In this document: piece after piece, positions 52,967 to 62,921 of the stretch
Layout of the letters: every line of letters begins with the position of its first letter
Position numbering within the stretch: position 1 is the first letter of the stretch
Assembly: GCA_030220185.1 (NCBI GenBank)
Contig: JASPKZ010001230.1
Location: forward strand, 62,001 to 126,000
Direction: 5' to 3'
From: Diploptera punctata
Taxonomy: Eukaryota > Arthropoda > Insecta > Blattodea > Blaberidae
DNA length: 64,000 nt
Translations under genes and position numbers: made by a program
The notes under the pieces: model-generated
The model's input: only the letters and a program-made list of their open reading frames with translations
Database searches by the model: none
Told to the model about the DNA's origin: nothing

Positions 52967-53419
52967 GCAAGCTCTCTCTTTTATGTAACTTGAGTGTGCA
53001 CTACGTTAACTAGCAAACACCACAGCACAATTACTGGAAACGTGTTAATGTGAATAAGGCTTCTGCGAGTGCTCACGAAGTTCCCCGATCGGTTGATAGA
53101 ATCAAGAGATGACTTTTTTTTTGTCTAAGGGTGTACCTTATTAAAAAATTATCAACATATTACAAAATACCACCTCACCTCTGTTGTCGGTGATTTTTTG
53201 CAACACCCTGTATACATGAAACAGGCCAGACGAGCGAGATGGCCGAAACTATAGAGCAGATCGTTTAATCGCTTTATTTTTAAATGTCTTTAAGAATTCG
53301 ACCTTATTGTTGTAAACAAAGTAATCTCCGTACAAATGGAACTCCGTGAACTGAATAGCTTAATATTTTTTTTCTTAAAAACATAGTTATAAATATATAT
53401 TTTTTCTTATATAACATAA

Positions 53420-53680
53420 TTGAATGGCTTGGTGCAATAACATGATAAGCCACATTATGTTATGAAATGTCATTTATTATAATGATAGCACAATAAATGC
53501 TTTTGAAATATCCATAAAACATTTGTAAGTGTGCCTGTGACAAGTTAAAACATAGACATACATTGTATAAACAACAATATTACCCAATTAGTATTTATAA
53601 TATTTTTGAAACATTAAAATCCTTATATCTCAGAAAGAACAATATGTGGCTTATCATGTTATTGCCCTAAGCCTTTCAAT
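53420..53680. mobile_element. MITE of about 260 bp
   Basis: GCAATAACATGATAAGCCAC at the left is matched by GTGGCTTATCATGTTATTGC at the right; outer parts AATGGCTTGGT / CCTAAGCCTTTCAAT are less exact. No ORF. Confidence 0.8.
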
Positions 53681-53689
53681 TCTTCTGTA

Positions 53690-54040
53690 CGTGTGTATGT
53701 CACTGGACCCCAAAACGACTGGGCCTATTTTGATGTGATTTTTTGTTTGTGTTTGAGTGGGTCCGTGGATGGTTTAAATTCATAATTGGGCCCTCTGAAA
53801 CGATTAGGTGAAAATTTAAAAACCGCTCTATTTTCACAAATAATGGTCACAATTTTCGGCGTTTCACAGCGAAACTCGGTATTTCCTATTAAAATAAACC
53901 GAGGTAGGTATTTTCAAAAAATGAGCGAAATCCGACAATTAGAAGTGGAGGTTTGCCTGAAATCCAAAATTAAACTGACTAGCAACAGTCATGTTTGGTT
54001 CGTCTCAGCGTATACCATATAATTTAATTAACCTTTAATA
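53690..54040 (+). mobile_element. Helitron-like non-autonomous fragment
   Basis: GTGTATGTCACTGGACCCCA, AAACGACTGGGCC and ATTTTGATGTGATTTTT are phrases I associate with Helitron-derived repeats in insects. A 78-codon plus frame (53786-54022) has no recognised motif. Confidence 0.4.
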
Positions 54041-54319
54041 TTTCATGTATTTAGGCGTAGCAATGTAAGCCGGGTACTGGCATTTCATCTTGCGGCCACA
54101 ACCATCCACCGCAGATCCGGTGACTGTGGTGATGTGAGAGATGTGGTGATAGAAAGTGGTCGACCGCGGGCATTTTCATACATTTCGACTACAGAGTTCT
54201 ACAAAATGTTAGGAATTTTCTATAATGTTCGGGATTTCTCTAGCTTGGTCTGAGTGTGGGTCTGGAGTCGACCACCGGCCACCAACCACGTACTATCGAC
54301 CACCGAAGAAAATATAAAA

Positions 54320-54490
54320 AAAACTGGAAAGTATGGATTTGGAAAGTAAATAACTGAAAAGCGAAAACAATTTAGTATAAATATAAAGAGAACAAATATC
54401 AAAGCGTATTGCAGAGACAAAACATGACGCGGAGAATTGAAACAGAAGAAGAAAGTGAAAAATGTCTATCATTGTTGCGAGGTTGTTTTT
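54320..54490 (+). pseudogene. Possible Helitron ORF N-terminal trace
   Basis: MTRRIETEEESEKCLSLLR (about 54424) parallels the R-R-ETPEERE-RLS-R heptad-like start of Helitron helicase proteins. Similar phrases return at 56290-56430. Confidence 0.3.
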
Positions 54491-54534
54491 TCAATGCTAC
54501 AGGTTGTCATTTCAACATTTCTGGTGCTCTCTCC

Positions 54535-55027
54535 TGATATTGGCTTAATTGTAACCTACTTCTGAAGTTGCGCCTAGAAGGCAGAGTTAAAGTATATTTC
54601 AGAACATGAGGACCTCGCCTCACACCATTGGCTCATGGCAGATATCAATGACAAGAACAATCCTCCGGAGTTAACAGTGGCATTGTGCTGTTTCTAGAAG
54701 TGTGTCTCTGTTGTTCACTAGTATTTAAAGGATTATAAGAAGGGCTGCCTTTTGTTCACTGGAATTTAGCGCTCGAAGGACAGGAAGTGAGGTTCAAGCT
54801 ATTTCCTGGAGTCGAGGTTCTCATGTTCTAGAGAAAAATATACGTTACCTCGATGATGTGTGATAAATGATCATGAAGCGTCTAAACTTAACCTAAATTC
54901 CAGACCACGGGCGACCACAGGAATGATTCCCTTTAAGGAAAAATTCCTATGGCTTGACCGGGAATCGAACCCGGGACCTCATGAACAGTAGTCAGACACG
55001 CCGACCTCTAGCCCATGAGGCTGGTCT
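54535..55027 (-). mobile_element. tRNA-headed SINE (family A), with insert
   Basis: GAATCGAACCCGGGACCTCA (T-arm, minus) at the right; AACCTAAATTCCAGACCACG and GTAACCTACTTCTGAAG match 23459-23760 inverted. The middle (about 54605-54860) is extra sequence. Confidence 0.6.
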
Positions 55028-55050
55028 TGTTACGAGAAAATTATCATAAG

Positions 55051-56115
55051 TAATGCCACGAGTGATTTCCAAATTATCGATAAATTCACGACTCACGAAG
55101 TGAGGAGTGAATTTATCTAGAGAATTTGGAAATCAAGAGTGGCATTTGTTAGGACTATTTAACGAATAAAATTAAGCTGTTTACTCACAAATCATTATTT
55201 AACTATAGTTATTTTAAAATATTTATATATTTAATGTAAATGGCGATGTTTGAAAACAAATGAGAAACGATAGGTACGCTTCTACTGCTTCTTTTGTTTA
55301 TCACTGCAACCAGATCATATTATTTGTTGCCAAAGGAACGCAATATTGTAAGGAGGAGCTTTCTTTAATATGGTAATTATAACACTGATAAATATTTCGT
55401 GAAACACGACTCTGATTGGTTGTAAAACAGAAATCATTGAAACCTGATTGGTCATTGATTCCCATTTGGGGCATGAGTTAAATAGTCATAATAATGCCAC
55501 GAGTGATTTTCAAATTATCGATAAATTCACGACTCACGAAGTGAGGAGTGAATTTATCTAGAGAATTTGGAAATCAAGAGTGGCATTTGTTAGGACTATT
55601 TAACGAATAAAATTAAGCTCTTTACTAAAAAATAATTATTTGAATATAGTTACCGGTGTTTTAAAATATTTATATAGTTAATGTAAACGGCGATGTTTGA
55701 AAACAAATTAGAAATGTGAGGTTATGTTCATTCACTGCAACTAGATCATATGATTTATTGCCAAATAAGATCGCAATATTGTAAGAATGTACCCAAGTGG
55801 AGAAATAATTAAACACATCAAACTATATATCATAATCAACATTACGGGCTATTCATTTATTTTTTTAGTAAACAACTCAGTAAAATCAAGGAATCTGTTC
55901 ATTATTTGCTATATTCAATGTATTTGTTGGAGAAAAATAATGATCTGTCCTGTTCAGAACATTAAAAAGGAGGAGCTTTCTTTATCACAAAAGCAGGAGC
56001 TGATAAAGAGAAATCGATAAAGAGCGAGGTGAAACACGACTGTCATTGGAGTAAAACAGAATTTATTGAAACGTGATTGCTCATTGACTACCATTTGCGA
56101 CATGAGTTAAATAGT
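55051..56115. repeat. Tandem duplication, about 441-bp unit
   Basis: TAATGCCACGAGTGATTTYC starts at 55051 and 55492. Each copy holds the hairpin GATAAATTCAC...GTGAATTTATC and continues to GAGTTAAATAGTC. The second copy is longer because of an insertion at about 55790-56000 (or divergence there). A terminal-repeat type structure is possible. Confidence 0.7.
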
Positions 56116-56189
56116 CTATGGAACAAATATCAGAAGAGCAACATGAAAATACCAGAAAAGCAGATCGAAGACAAATGCATAGATAAAAT

Positions 56190-56435
56190 GAATGTTGAGT
56201 GAAAAACTGGAAAATGAAAAAAAAATTAAATTGTAAATATAAAGAGAAAAATTGCCAAAGCGTAGGAGAGAATTTTCAAGATTCTGATTCATATTCCAAA
56301 GATAAAAGATGGCATGGAGAAATGAAACAGAATAAAGAAAGTCTAGCATTGTTACGAGAAAATTCTCAACGGAGCAGAGATAATCAGACAGAAGACCAAT
56401 GTGAAAGCCATACTAATGACAACCAAATGTAGTAG
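56190..56435 (+). pseudogene. Possible Helitron ORF fragment
   Basis: KESLALLRENSQRSRDNQTE and DQCESHTNDN read like the RL-R-R-NSQRSRANETPEQ repeats upstream of Helitron Rep/helicase domains. The frame is open for 78 codons. Uncertain. Confidence 0.35.
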
Positions 56436-56879
56436 GTATATAAGGATGTATTTTCATGAAATCTCTCGGTACGCAAGATATTTGTTTACACCGAAAAAGG
56501 AATAAAATGGGGAAAATATTTTAATGCATGCCTCATACATTAGATATAGAAAAAACTGCACAGGTATACCTAAAATAAGTTATACCCAGCGAAACTGATT
56601 GCCTCAGCTACGGTAGTTTAAATAAAACAATTTTATGTCTATAAAGTCGCTATCCATTTTCAATTAAGGAAGACAATCATTGAAAAACCAATGTTATTGT
56701 GACGTTTTACTAATATCCTACTGCCTTTCTATATGACCGCCATCTAGATTAAAAAACATACTCCATCTTTCAGCTGTGAAACAAAATGTAGACTTTAACA
56801 TTTAAACTGTAAAAAAGCCTGCTGCTTCTGTGATCGATTCCGTAAATCAAGCAGACGTGATAAGAAAGTAGAGTGAAAC

Positions 56880-57195
56880 GTAGATTTTTTCACACTATGT
56901 TGCAAAGGGGCATTCAACTCCCTACAGAGGCGTCGAGTTTATGCGTTCGGACTATCGCTGGCAATTTCAACCTGCTGCACTGCTTCTGCTGATACACGTG
57001 GTCTTCCATTGCGTGTCTCGTCACTCACACACACACACACACACACACTGCCGGTACGCTTAAATTTGTTTACAAGCAGACGAATGTGTTCCCTTGTTGG
57101 GGCTGGTTAACATATCGTATGGATAAATTCAGGTCTGACGTCTTCATATGCCATTCCGCGTACCCGTGTATACTCGGACCAACGGATCTGTGCCC
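56880..57195 (-). pseudogene. Possible Tc1/mariner-superfamily transposase N-terminus
   Basis: Minus frames include EYTRVRGMAYEDVRPEFIHT, LLVNKFKRTGSV, interrupted by a (CA)n tract, and then TRNGRPRVSAEAV, resembling the linker TGSV-D-P-RSGRPR. Very decayed. Confidence 0.3.
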
Positions 57196-57683
57196 CTATA
57201 GCGCTGGCACAGAGTTAGTTCTAATGGCTAGTTGACTTAGTGGCTTCAAACAGCATGAAACTGTTTTTAATTTAAATGAACGAAGAGGCTCTTCAGAATC
57301 GTTTCTCCATAATAATCTTTGAACGTCTTGTTGATATTCACGTACAAACATCTGTCTATACATTTTTTTTTCAATATCATATAAAACAGCAATTGAATAC
57401 AACCTGAAGTTATTGATTACAGAGACTAAATAGGTTTTAACTGGTGGACCATATAATAAAATGTCATTCAAACATGTCATTCTTATCTGGTGCTGCTGCA
57501 TTAAAAACGAGACGAATTTTGTCTCTTGTTTCTATGTTCTTCCATGCTGGATAATAGCTCAGATAGTTGATTGGATGTGAGGAATTTGTATTGTTTGCAG
57601 CAACTATTTCCATATGATTCAAGGCTTCGTAGTTCTGCATAAATTCGAAGTACTGTTACTTCAATGTAGGATCTCTTTGACAT
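57196..57683 (-). pseudogene. BEL/Pao reverse transcriptase, N-terminal half
   Basis: HQIRMTCLNDILLYGPPVKT, LVSVINNFRLYSIAVLYDIE, KKMYRQMFVREYQQDVQRLL and WRNDSEEPLRSFKLKTVSC follow the BEL/Pao pattern LND-LL-GP-L...RFR-Y--A---DIEKMYRQI---DD-QRILWR. A short frameshift separates it from the upstream piece (57501-57683). It is cut off before the catalytic YVDD box. Confidence 0.75.
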
Positions 57684-57878
57684 ATTTTTTCAAGACCAAA
57701 AACTTTTTAGTTGCAAGTTCTTTAATATGTTGTAAAGATTGAGCATCTTTATGTGTAAGAATTGTAACTATGTATCTGCCTTCTTGATTTCTTGTAGTAG
57801 TTTGTTTATAAAACAACTCACAGTAGAATGATATCTGCATCTTCTTCTAAATCCCAAAATTTGTTGAAATCTATATGT

Positions 57879-58400
57879 TTATGTCCTATTATGAAGTATG
57901 CAGATTGTTTTCGTAAAGGTGCTGGAAGTTGCAATTTGTCTAACTATCCAACCAAGTTTAGTTTTCTTGGTAAATACTCTTACACGTAGTTTCCGCTTGT
58001 CATTTTGAAGAATCCTCCAACAAGCATTAGTACCTAATAGAAGTTCAATGGGACGGCTGATGTAGAATTCAGGATCTCCAAATTGAATGTCTTCTGGCAT
58101 GACCAGGTGATCTATGTTCAAATCAGCTACTGGAGTATCTGAACCTATTTTATTTATCACTAAACAATTTAGTTTCAAGTTTTTTTTTTTATGCTATCCC
58201 TTATGTTGATTTGGGTAAGCTTTACTATTTCATTTTCCCTGCATTAATTCCAGTAACTGTGACATCAGTATTCTTGACTGGAATATTTAATTTCTGAGCA
58301 GCAGATTTGGTTATGAAATCATGTGTAGCAGCTGAATCCTAGAGAAATCTGATTGGAATCCAGTTTCCTTCCTTGTCTTGGATTTGCATTACTTTAGTAG
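57879..58400 (-). pseudogene. BEL/Pao protease region
   Basis: DSAATHDFITKSAAQKLNIP (about 58345) is the aspartic protease start with DSA in place of DSG, followed by a frameshift and DLNIDHLVMPEDIQFGDPEF, PIELLLGTNACWRIL and KKTKLGWIV, the IDLLLGAD...TKLGWI segment that precedes the reverse transcriptase. Confidence 0.7.
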
Positions 58401-58539
58401 AAAGAAGAAGACTAGTTCCTCTTTTGGAACTAAACTCTGTGCAACAGACATGCTGATAGATTCTGTAGAAACTTCTAATTTTTTGTTGTTTTAGGCCAAT
58501 GCAGTAGTGTATGATGTTTCTCTTTGCCCTTGAAACATC

Positions 58540-59700
58540 TTTTTTTTATGATGCAGTTCTGATATGGATGGCCCGATGATAAACAATTAAAACAATATTA
58601 ATATTATTTGTGATGTTTGCGTTTTTCGTGTATTGTTAATTCTTTGAAGTTCTCACAGTAGTATAATGGATGATTATCCTGGCACATAGAACACTTCATA
58701 GATGAAGATGTTTTATTGTTGCTTGCAGATATTCTTTTCTTGCTAGTAGTGACAAAAGCATTAAATGGGGTAGTTGTTTATTCGGCTTATAATATAGATT
58801 GTCTGCTTGTTTTTTTAAGCTAGTTTGCTTATGGCTGAAAGTGCTCTACATTTCAGCTGTAGAATTTGCTTCATGGCGTTGAAAGTTGCTGGTTCTCCTG
58901 AAGAGATTCCCATGAGCGTAGGGTATATTAATCTAATTTAGAATAAACTAGATAAATAATAAGGTTGTCCCAATGTTGAACATGTTCTTGGCAAGTTTCT
59001 AGTACTCTAGAATTTTGCATGACTATCATATAATTTTCTAAGAGTTGCAGCATTTTCATATTTGACAGGTTGTAAGTTGAACAAAGTTGCAACGTCTCTT
59101 AACCTTAAGATTTGGTTGCTCATATCCGTCTCGAAGTTGTTGAATTGCTAACTTTTAGTTTTCTCCAAGCTGTAAGTGTTTCTGCAGCAGGACCCACTAA
59201 ATAATTTCTTAAAAAATTATGCTCCTGAATAGACAATATATCTACTTCAAATTACAGAAAAAAAATTAAGAAAAGAAAAAGTAAAAAAAAAAGGCAAGTT
59301 TTTTTTTAAAGAAAAAAGTCTTTCCGATTTAAAAGTATTATTTTCTGTATGTCTGTAAGTTGTGGGTTGAAATTAACTAATTAAGTAAACAGTTCAAAGA
59401 AAGTTTGCCATTCTTCTATTTTGCCTACAAATTTGTTGATTTCAAGCATTGGTAATTGTAGAGTAGAGACTTCCTGAGAAGTGGATGCTGTAGCTGTAGA
59501 ATCTTCTCGATTTGCAAGTTCTTGTTCATATTTCTTGATCTGATGAACTAATGATCTTGCTTCATAAGTGCTGCACTGTATAACGTATCGAATTCTATTC
59601 GATGTTCAGTTTCCTTTGGATTTAAAAAACTCCAGTTCTGTTTGTAGTCTATAGTATCATGGTTTTCAAAATTCTCCTCTAAACTTTTATGGTTTGTGAT
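58540..59700 (-). pseudogene. BEL/Pao gag with zinc knuckles
   Basis: Gag core LPMLEINKFVGKIEEWQTFF (about 59450) with FTSLVN-like follow-up LVNFNPQLTDIQKI, then at the C-terminus zinc knuckles CSMCQDNHPLYYCENF (about 58690) and CFNCLSSGHPYQNC (about 58590), then CFKGKEKHHTLLHW. This is the BEL/Pao gag layout. Several stops and frameshifts. Confidence 0.7.
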
Positions 59701-59915
59701 TCAGGTTCACTTTGAGTTTGTTACGAAAGGTAGTAACTCGGCCTTTATAATTTGCTCTGACAGCTGTTAATTCTTCAATATTTCTTTGACTCGTGGTGTT
59801 AAATGTTTAAGTTTACTTTAAAAAATTATTGGCTTAAGAGTTGGAAATTCCTAAAGTTATAAATAATTGTTAAATGTTCAATCACTTGTTTCAATGCTAT
59901 ATATTAAGTAATGTT

Positions 59916-59917
<2 letters not shown>

Positions 59918-59954
<37 letters not shown>

Positions 59955-59955
59955 T
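59918..59955. repeat. (AAT)n microsatellite
   Basis: AAT trinucleotide tract. Confidence 0.95.
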
Positions 59956-60661
59956 ATTGAAACAGTAGTTAATCTAAGCAAGCACTTTGTTATTGTGTAA
60001 AGACAATGTGTCTATAAATGTGTTACACTTGCTGAAAACAACAAACTCTGTTTATAACAACCGTTAATTATAAATATGATTTGTTATTTCGAAAAACTTT
60101 ATAATTGAAAACAATTATTATTATTATATGAATAATTGAAAATATAAGTCCTGTTAGGCCTATACAGTTTGAATGTATTTTTTTTTAGGATTTAAAATTT
60201 ATAATTATTTTCAAATAACTTTCGAAGTTTATTTAAATGTTGTATAGTTTAGTATTAGTAATTGAATTTGAATCAAATTGATATATATATGAATTGTAAT
60301 TTAAAAACAATCATTTTCGAATTTAATGTACATTCTTTGAAAAAGAAATGATGGCGCAACTCTTGATGGTGGAAAGTTTAAGTTTTGAAGAGCGATTCAC
60401 ACTAGTAAGTTGTTACGTGTGCTGTCTCCTTTGAGGTCAAATACGGCGGCATAAATCTTTCTTCATGCAATATTCGTATCGTTCGCTTCAGTAGAGAAGT
60501 CGGTAAAATGTTCTCTTGCGACGACATAGGCACAGGTTCGATCCTGAGCAGGATTTTTTTTTTTAATAACGTGTTAATTTTCACAATGCCTATGTTACCA
60601 GACTTCGTTATATAAATAAAATTTGTGTGTATATATATATATTGTATGTTTGTTTTGGAAT
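59956..60661. other. No gene recognised
   Basis: A/T-rich. A possible tRNA-like B box on the plus strand near 60535 (AGGTTCGATCC) follows TCGCTTCAGTAGAGAAGTCGG; the rest of the fold is missing. Confidence 0.35.
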
Positions 60662-60736
60662 TCTTGGGTAGCTCAGTTGGTTAGAGCGCTAAAGGTACAG
60701 ACTTTAGAGACTCGAGTTCAAATCCCGACTCAAGCA
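60662..60736 (+). tRNA. tRNA-like gene, anticodon ACA
   Basis: Acceptor TCTTGGG/CTCAAGC pairs at 6 of 7 positions; D-arm GCTC/GAGC; anticodon arm CTAAAG-GTACAGA-CTTTAG (6 bp) presents ACA; T-arm ends TTCAAAT-CCCGA with a partial stem. A box TAGCTCAGTTGG and B box AGTTCAAATCC. It is followed by TTCTTTTTTCTTTT, a pol III terminator. ACA (Cys, UGU) is not a usual eukaryotic anticodon, so it is probably a SINE head or pseudogene. Confidence 0.5.
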
Positions 60737-60753
60737 TTCTTTTTTCTTTTCAT

Positions 60754-60759
<6 letters not shown>

Positions 60760-60800
<41 letters not shown>
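60760..60800. repeat. (TA)n microsatellite
   Basis: About 40 bases of TA directly before the tRNA-like tandem array. Confidence 0.95.
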
Positions 60801-60802
<2 letters not shown>

Positions 60803-60820
60803 TATGATAAGAAAAATAAA

Positions 60821-60890
60821 TGCCTGGACGGGATTCGAACCCGGATCTCTGAGTCTGTACCTCAGCGTGATATCCATTACACTACCAGGC
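60821..60890 (-). tRNA. tRNA-like gene, unit 1 (anticodon ACA, Arg-like body)
   Basis: 70 nt. Acceptor GCCTGGT/TCCAGGC (6 of 7), short D-arm GTG/CAC, anticodon arm CTGAG-GTACAGA-CTCAG (5 bp, 7-base loop, U33), T-arm CCGGG-TTCGAAT-CCCGT (4 of 5). A box TAGTGTAATGG and B box GGTTCGAATCC match the pol III consensus. The downstream minus strand has TTTATTTTTC, a terminator. The D-loop ATGGATA recalls tRNA-Arg(ACG); ACA would read Cys. Confidence 0.6.
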
Positions 60891-61117
60891 GAATCCAATT
60901 CAAACACTTATTTTTCTTATATATGTATTATACTCTCCATTATTACTAGATGTCGCGAGAACACTGTCTTCACTGCCATCTAGTAGCTGACTATATCAAG
61001 TAAGCAAATTAAAGAGAATATTTATTTTACTTTATAGCAGTGACGCTTTATCGATGTTATAATTAATCTTTAACATTGAGCAATGCAAGCTTAATATGGT
61101 ATGATAAGAAAAATAAA

Positions 61118-61187
61118 TGCCTGGACGGGATTCGAACCCGGATCTCTGAGTCTGTACCTCAGCGTGATATCCATTACACTACCAGGC
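61118..61187 (-). tRNA. tRNA-like gene, unit 2
   Basis: Same tRNA-like sequence as unit 1. Confidence 0.6.
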
Positions 61188-61415
61188 GAATCCAATTCAA
61201 ACACTTATTTTTCTTATATATGTATTATACTCTCCATTATTACTAGATGTCGCGAGAACACTGTCTTCACTGCCATCTAGTAGCTGACTATATCAAGTAA
61301 GCAAATTAAAGAGAATATTTATTTTACTTTATAGCAGTGACGCTTTATCGATGTTATAATTAAATCTTTAACATTGAGCAATGCAAGCTTAATATGGTAT
61401 GATAAGAAAAATAAA

Positions 61416-61485
61416 TGCCTGGACGGGATTCGAACCCGGATCTCTGAGTCTGTACCTCAGCGTGATATCCATTACACTACCAGGC
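61416..61485 (-). tRNA. tRNA-like gene, unit 3
   Basis: Same tRNA-like sequence as unit 1. Confidence 0.6.
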
Positions 61486-61713
61486 GAATCCAATTCAAAC
61501 ACTTATTTTTCTTATATATGTATTATACTCTCCATTATTACTAGATGTCGCGAGAACACTGTCTTCACTGCCATCTAGTAGCTGACTATATCAAGTAAGC
61601 AAATTAAAGAGAATATTTATTTTACTTTATAGCAGTGACGCTTTATCGATGTTATAATTAAATCTTTAACATTGAGCAATGCAAGCTTAATATGGTATGA
61701 TAAGAAAAATAAA

Positions 61714-61783
61714 TGCCTGGACGGGATTCGAACCCGGATCTCTGAGTCTGTACCTCAGCGTGATATCCATTACACTACCAGGC
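61714..61783 (-). tRNA. tRNA-like gene, unit 4
   Basis: Same tRNA-like sequence as unit 1. Confidence 0.6.
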
Positions 61784-62011
61784 GAATCCAATTCAAACAC
61801 TTATTTTTCTTATATATGTATTATACTCTCCATTATTACTAGATGTCGCGAGAACACTGTCTTCACTGCCATCTAGTAGCTGACTATATCAAGTAAGCAA
61901 ATTAAAGAGAATATTTATTTTACTTTATAGCAGTGACGCTTTATCGATGTTATAATTAAATCTTTAACATTGAGCAATGCAAGCTTAATATGGTATGATA
62001 AGAAAAATAAA

Positions 62012-62081
62012 TGCCTGGACGGGATTCGAACCCGGATCTCTGAGTCTGTACCTCAGCGTGATATCCATTACACTACCAGGC
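62012..62081 (-). tRNA. tRNA-like gene, unit 5
   Basis: Same tRNA-like sequence as unit 1; the spacer after it has a 2-base deletion (TTATATAGTATT). Confidence 0.6.
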
Positions 62082-62308
62082 GAATCCAATTCAAACACTT
62101 ATTTTTCTTATATAGTATTATACTCTCCATTATTACTAGATGTCGCGAGAACACTGTCTTCACTGCCATCTAGTAGCTGACTATATCAAGTAAGCAAATT
62201 AAAGAGAATATTTATTTTACTTTATAGCAGTGACGCTTTATCGATGTTATAATTAAATCTTTAACATTGAGCAATGCAAGCTTAATATGGTATGATAAGA
62301 AAAATAAA

Positions 62309-62378
62309 TGCCTGGACGGGATTCGAACCCGGATCTCTGAGTCTGTACCTCAGCGTGATATCCATTACACTACCAGGC
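62309..62378 (-). tRNA. tRNA-like gene, unit 6
   Basis: Same tRNA-like sequence as unit 1; one extra A in the spacer (CGAGAAACACTG). Confidence 0.6.
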
Positions 62379-62606
62379 GAATCCAATTCAAACACTTATT
62401 TTTCTTATAATGTATTATACTCTCCATTATTACTAGATGTCGCGAGAAACACTGTCTTCACTGCCATCTAGTAGCTGACTATATCAAGTAAGCAAATTAA
62501 AGAGAATATTTATTTTACTTTATAGCAGTGACGCTTTATCGATGTTATAATTAAATCTTTAACATTGAGCAATGCAAGCTTAATATGGTATGATAAGAAA
62601 AATAAA

Positions 62607-62676
62607 TGCCTGGACGGGATTCGAACCCGGATCTCTGAGTCTGTACCTCAGCGTGATATCCATTACACTACCAGGC
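62607..62676 (-). tRNA. tRNA-like gene, unit 7
   Basis: Same tRNA-like sequence as unit 1. Confidence 0.6.
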
Positions 62677-62921
62677 GAATCCAATTCAAACACTTATTTT
62701 TCTTATATATGTATTATACTCTCCATTATTACTAGATGTCGCGAGAACACTGTCTTCACTGCCATCTAGTAGCTGACTATATCAAGTAAGCAAATTAAAG
62801 AGAATATTTATTTTACTTTATAGCAGTGACGCTTTATCGATGTTATAATTAAATCTTTAACATTGAGCAATGCAAGCTTAATATGGTATGATAAGAAAAA
62901 TAATATATATATATATATATG

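Larger units (their letters stand above)
50179..53210. mobile_element. 3 kb TIR transposon, TA-flanked, loaded with nested elements
   Basis: Left CAGGGCGTTGAAAAAAACACCG, right (inverse) CAGGGTGTTGCAAAAAATCACC; the match goes on over GACAACNGAGGTGAGGT, TATGTTGATAATTTTTTAA and AAGGTAC, about 75 bp. TA on both sides (50177-50178, 53211-53212). It carries a transposase relic near the left end. Its interior holds tRNA-like sequences, a foldback, a PLE piece and a Tc1-like piece. Confidence 0.8.
57196..59850 (-). mobile_element. BEL/Pao LTR retrotransposon, decayed and truncated
   Basis: Gag, protease and part of the reverse transcriptase follow one another on the minus strand in the BEL/Pao order (see the three entries inside). 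No integrase or LTR seen. Low G+C and many stops show age. Confidence 0.75.
60801..62904. repeat. Tandem array of seven 298-bp units, each with a tRNA-like gene
   Basis: The phrase TGCCTGGACGGGATTCGAAC starts at 60821, 61118, 61416, 61714, 62012, 62309 and 62607; periods are 297-298 bp. An eighth unit stops at 62904 in a (TA)n tract. Units are almost identical apart from one-base indels, so amplification was recent. Each unit has a 13-bp inverted repeat ATAAGAAAAATAA / TTATTTTTCTTAT around the tRNA-like part. Confidence 0.95.
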
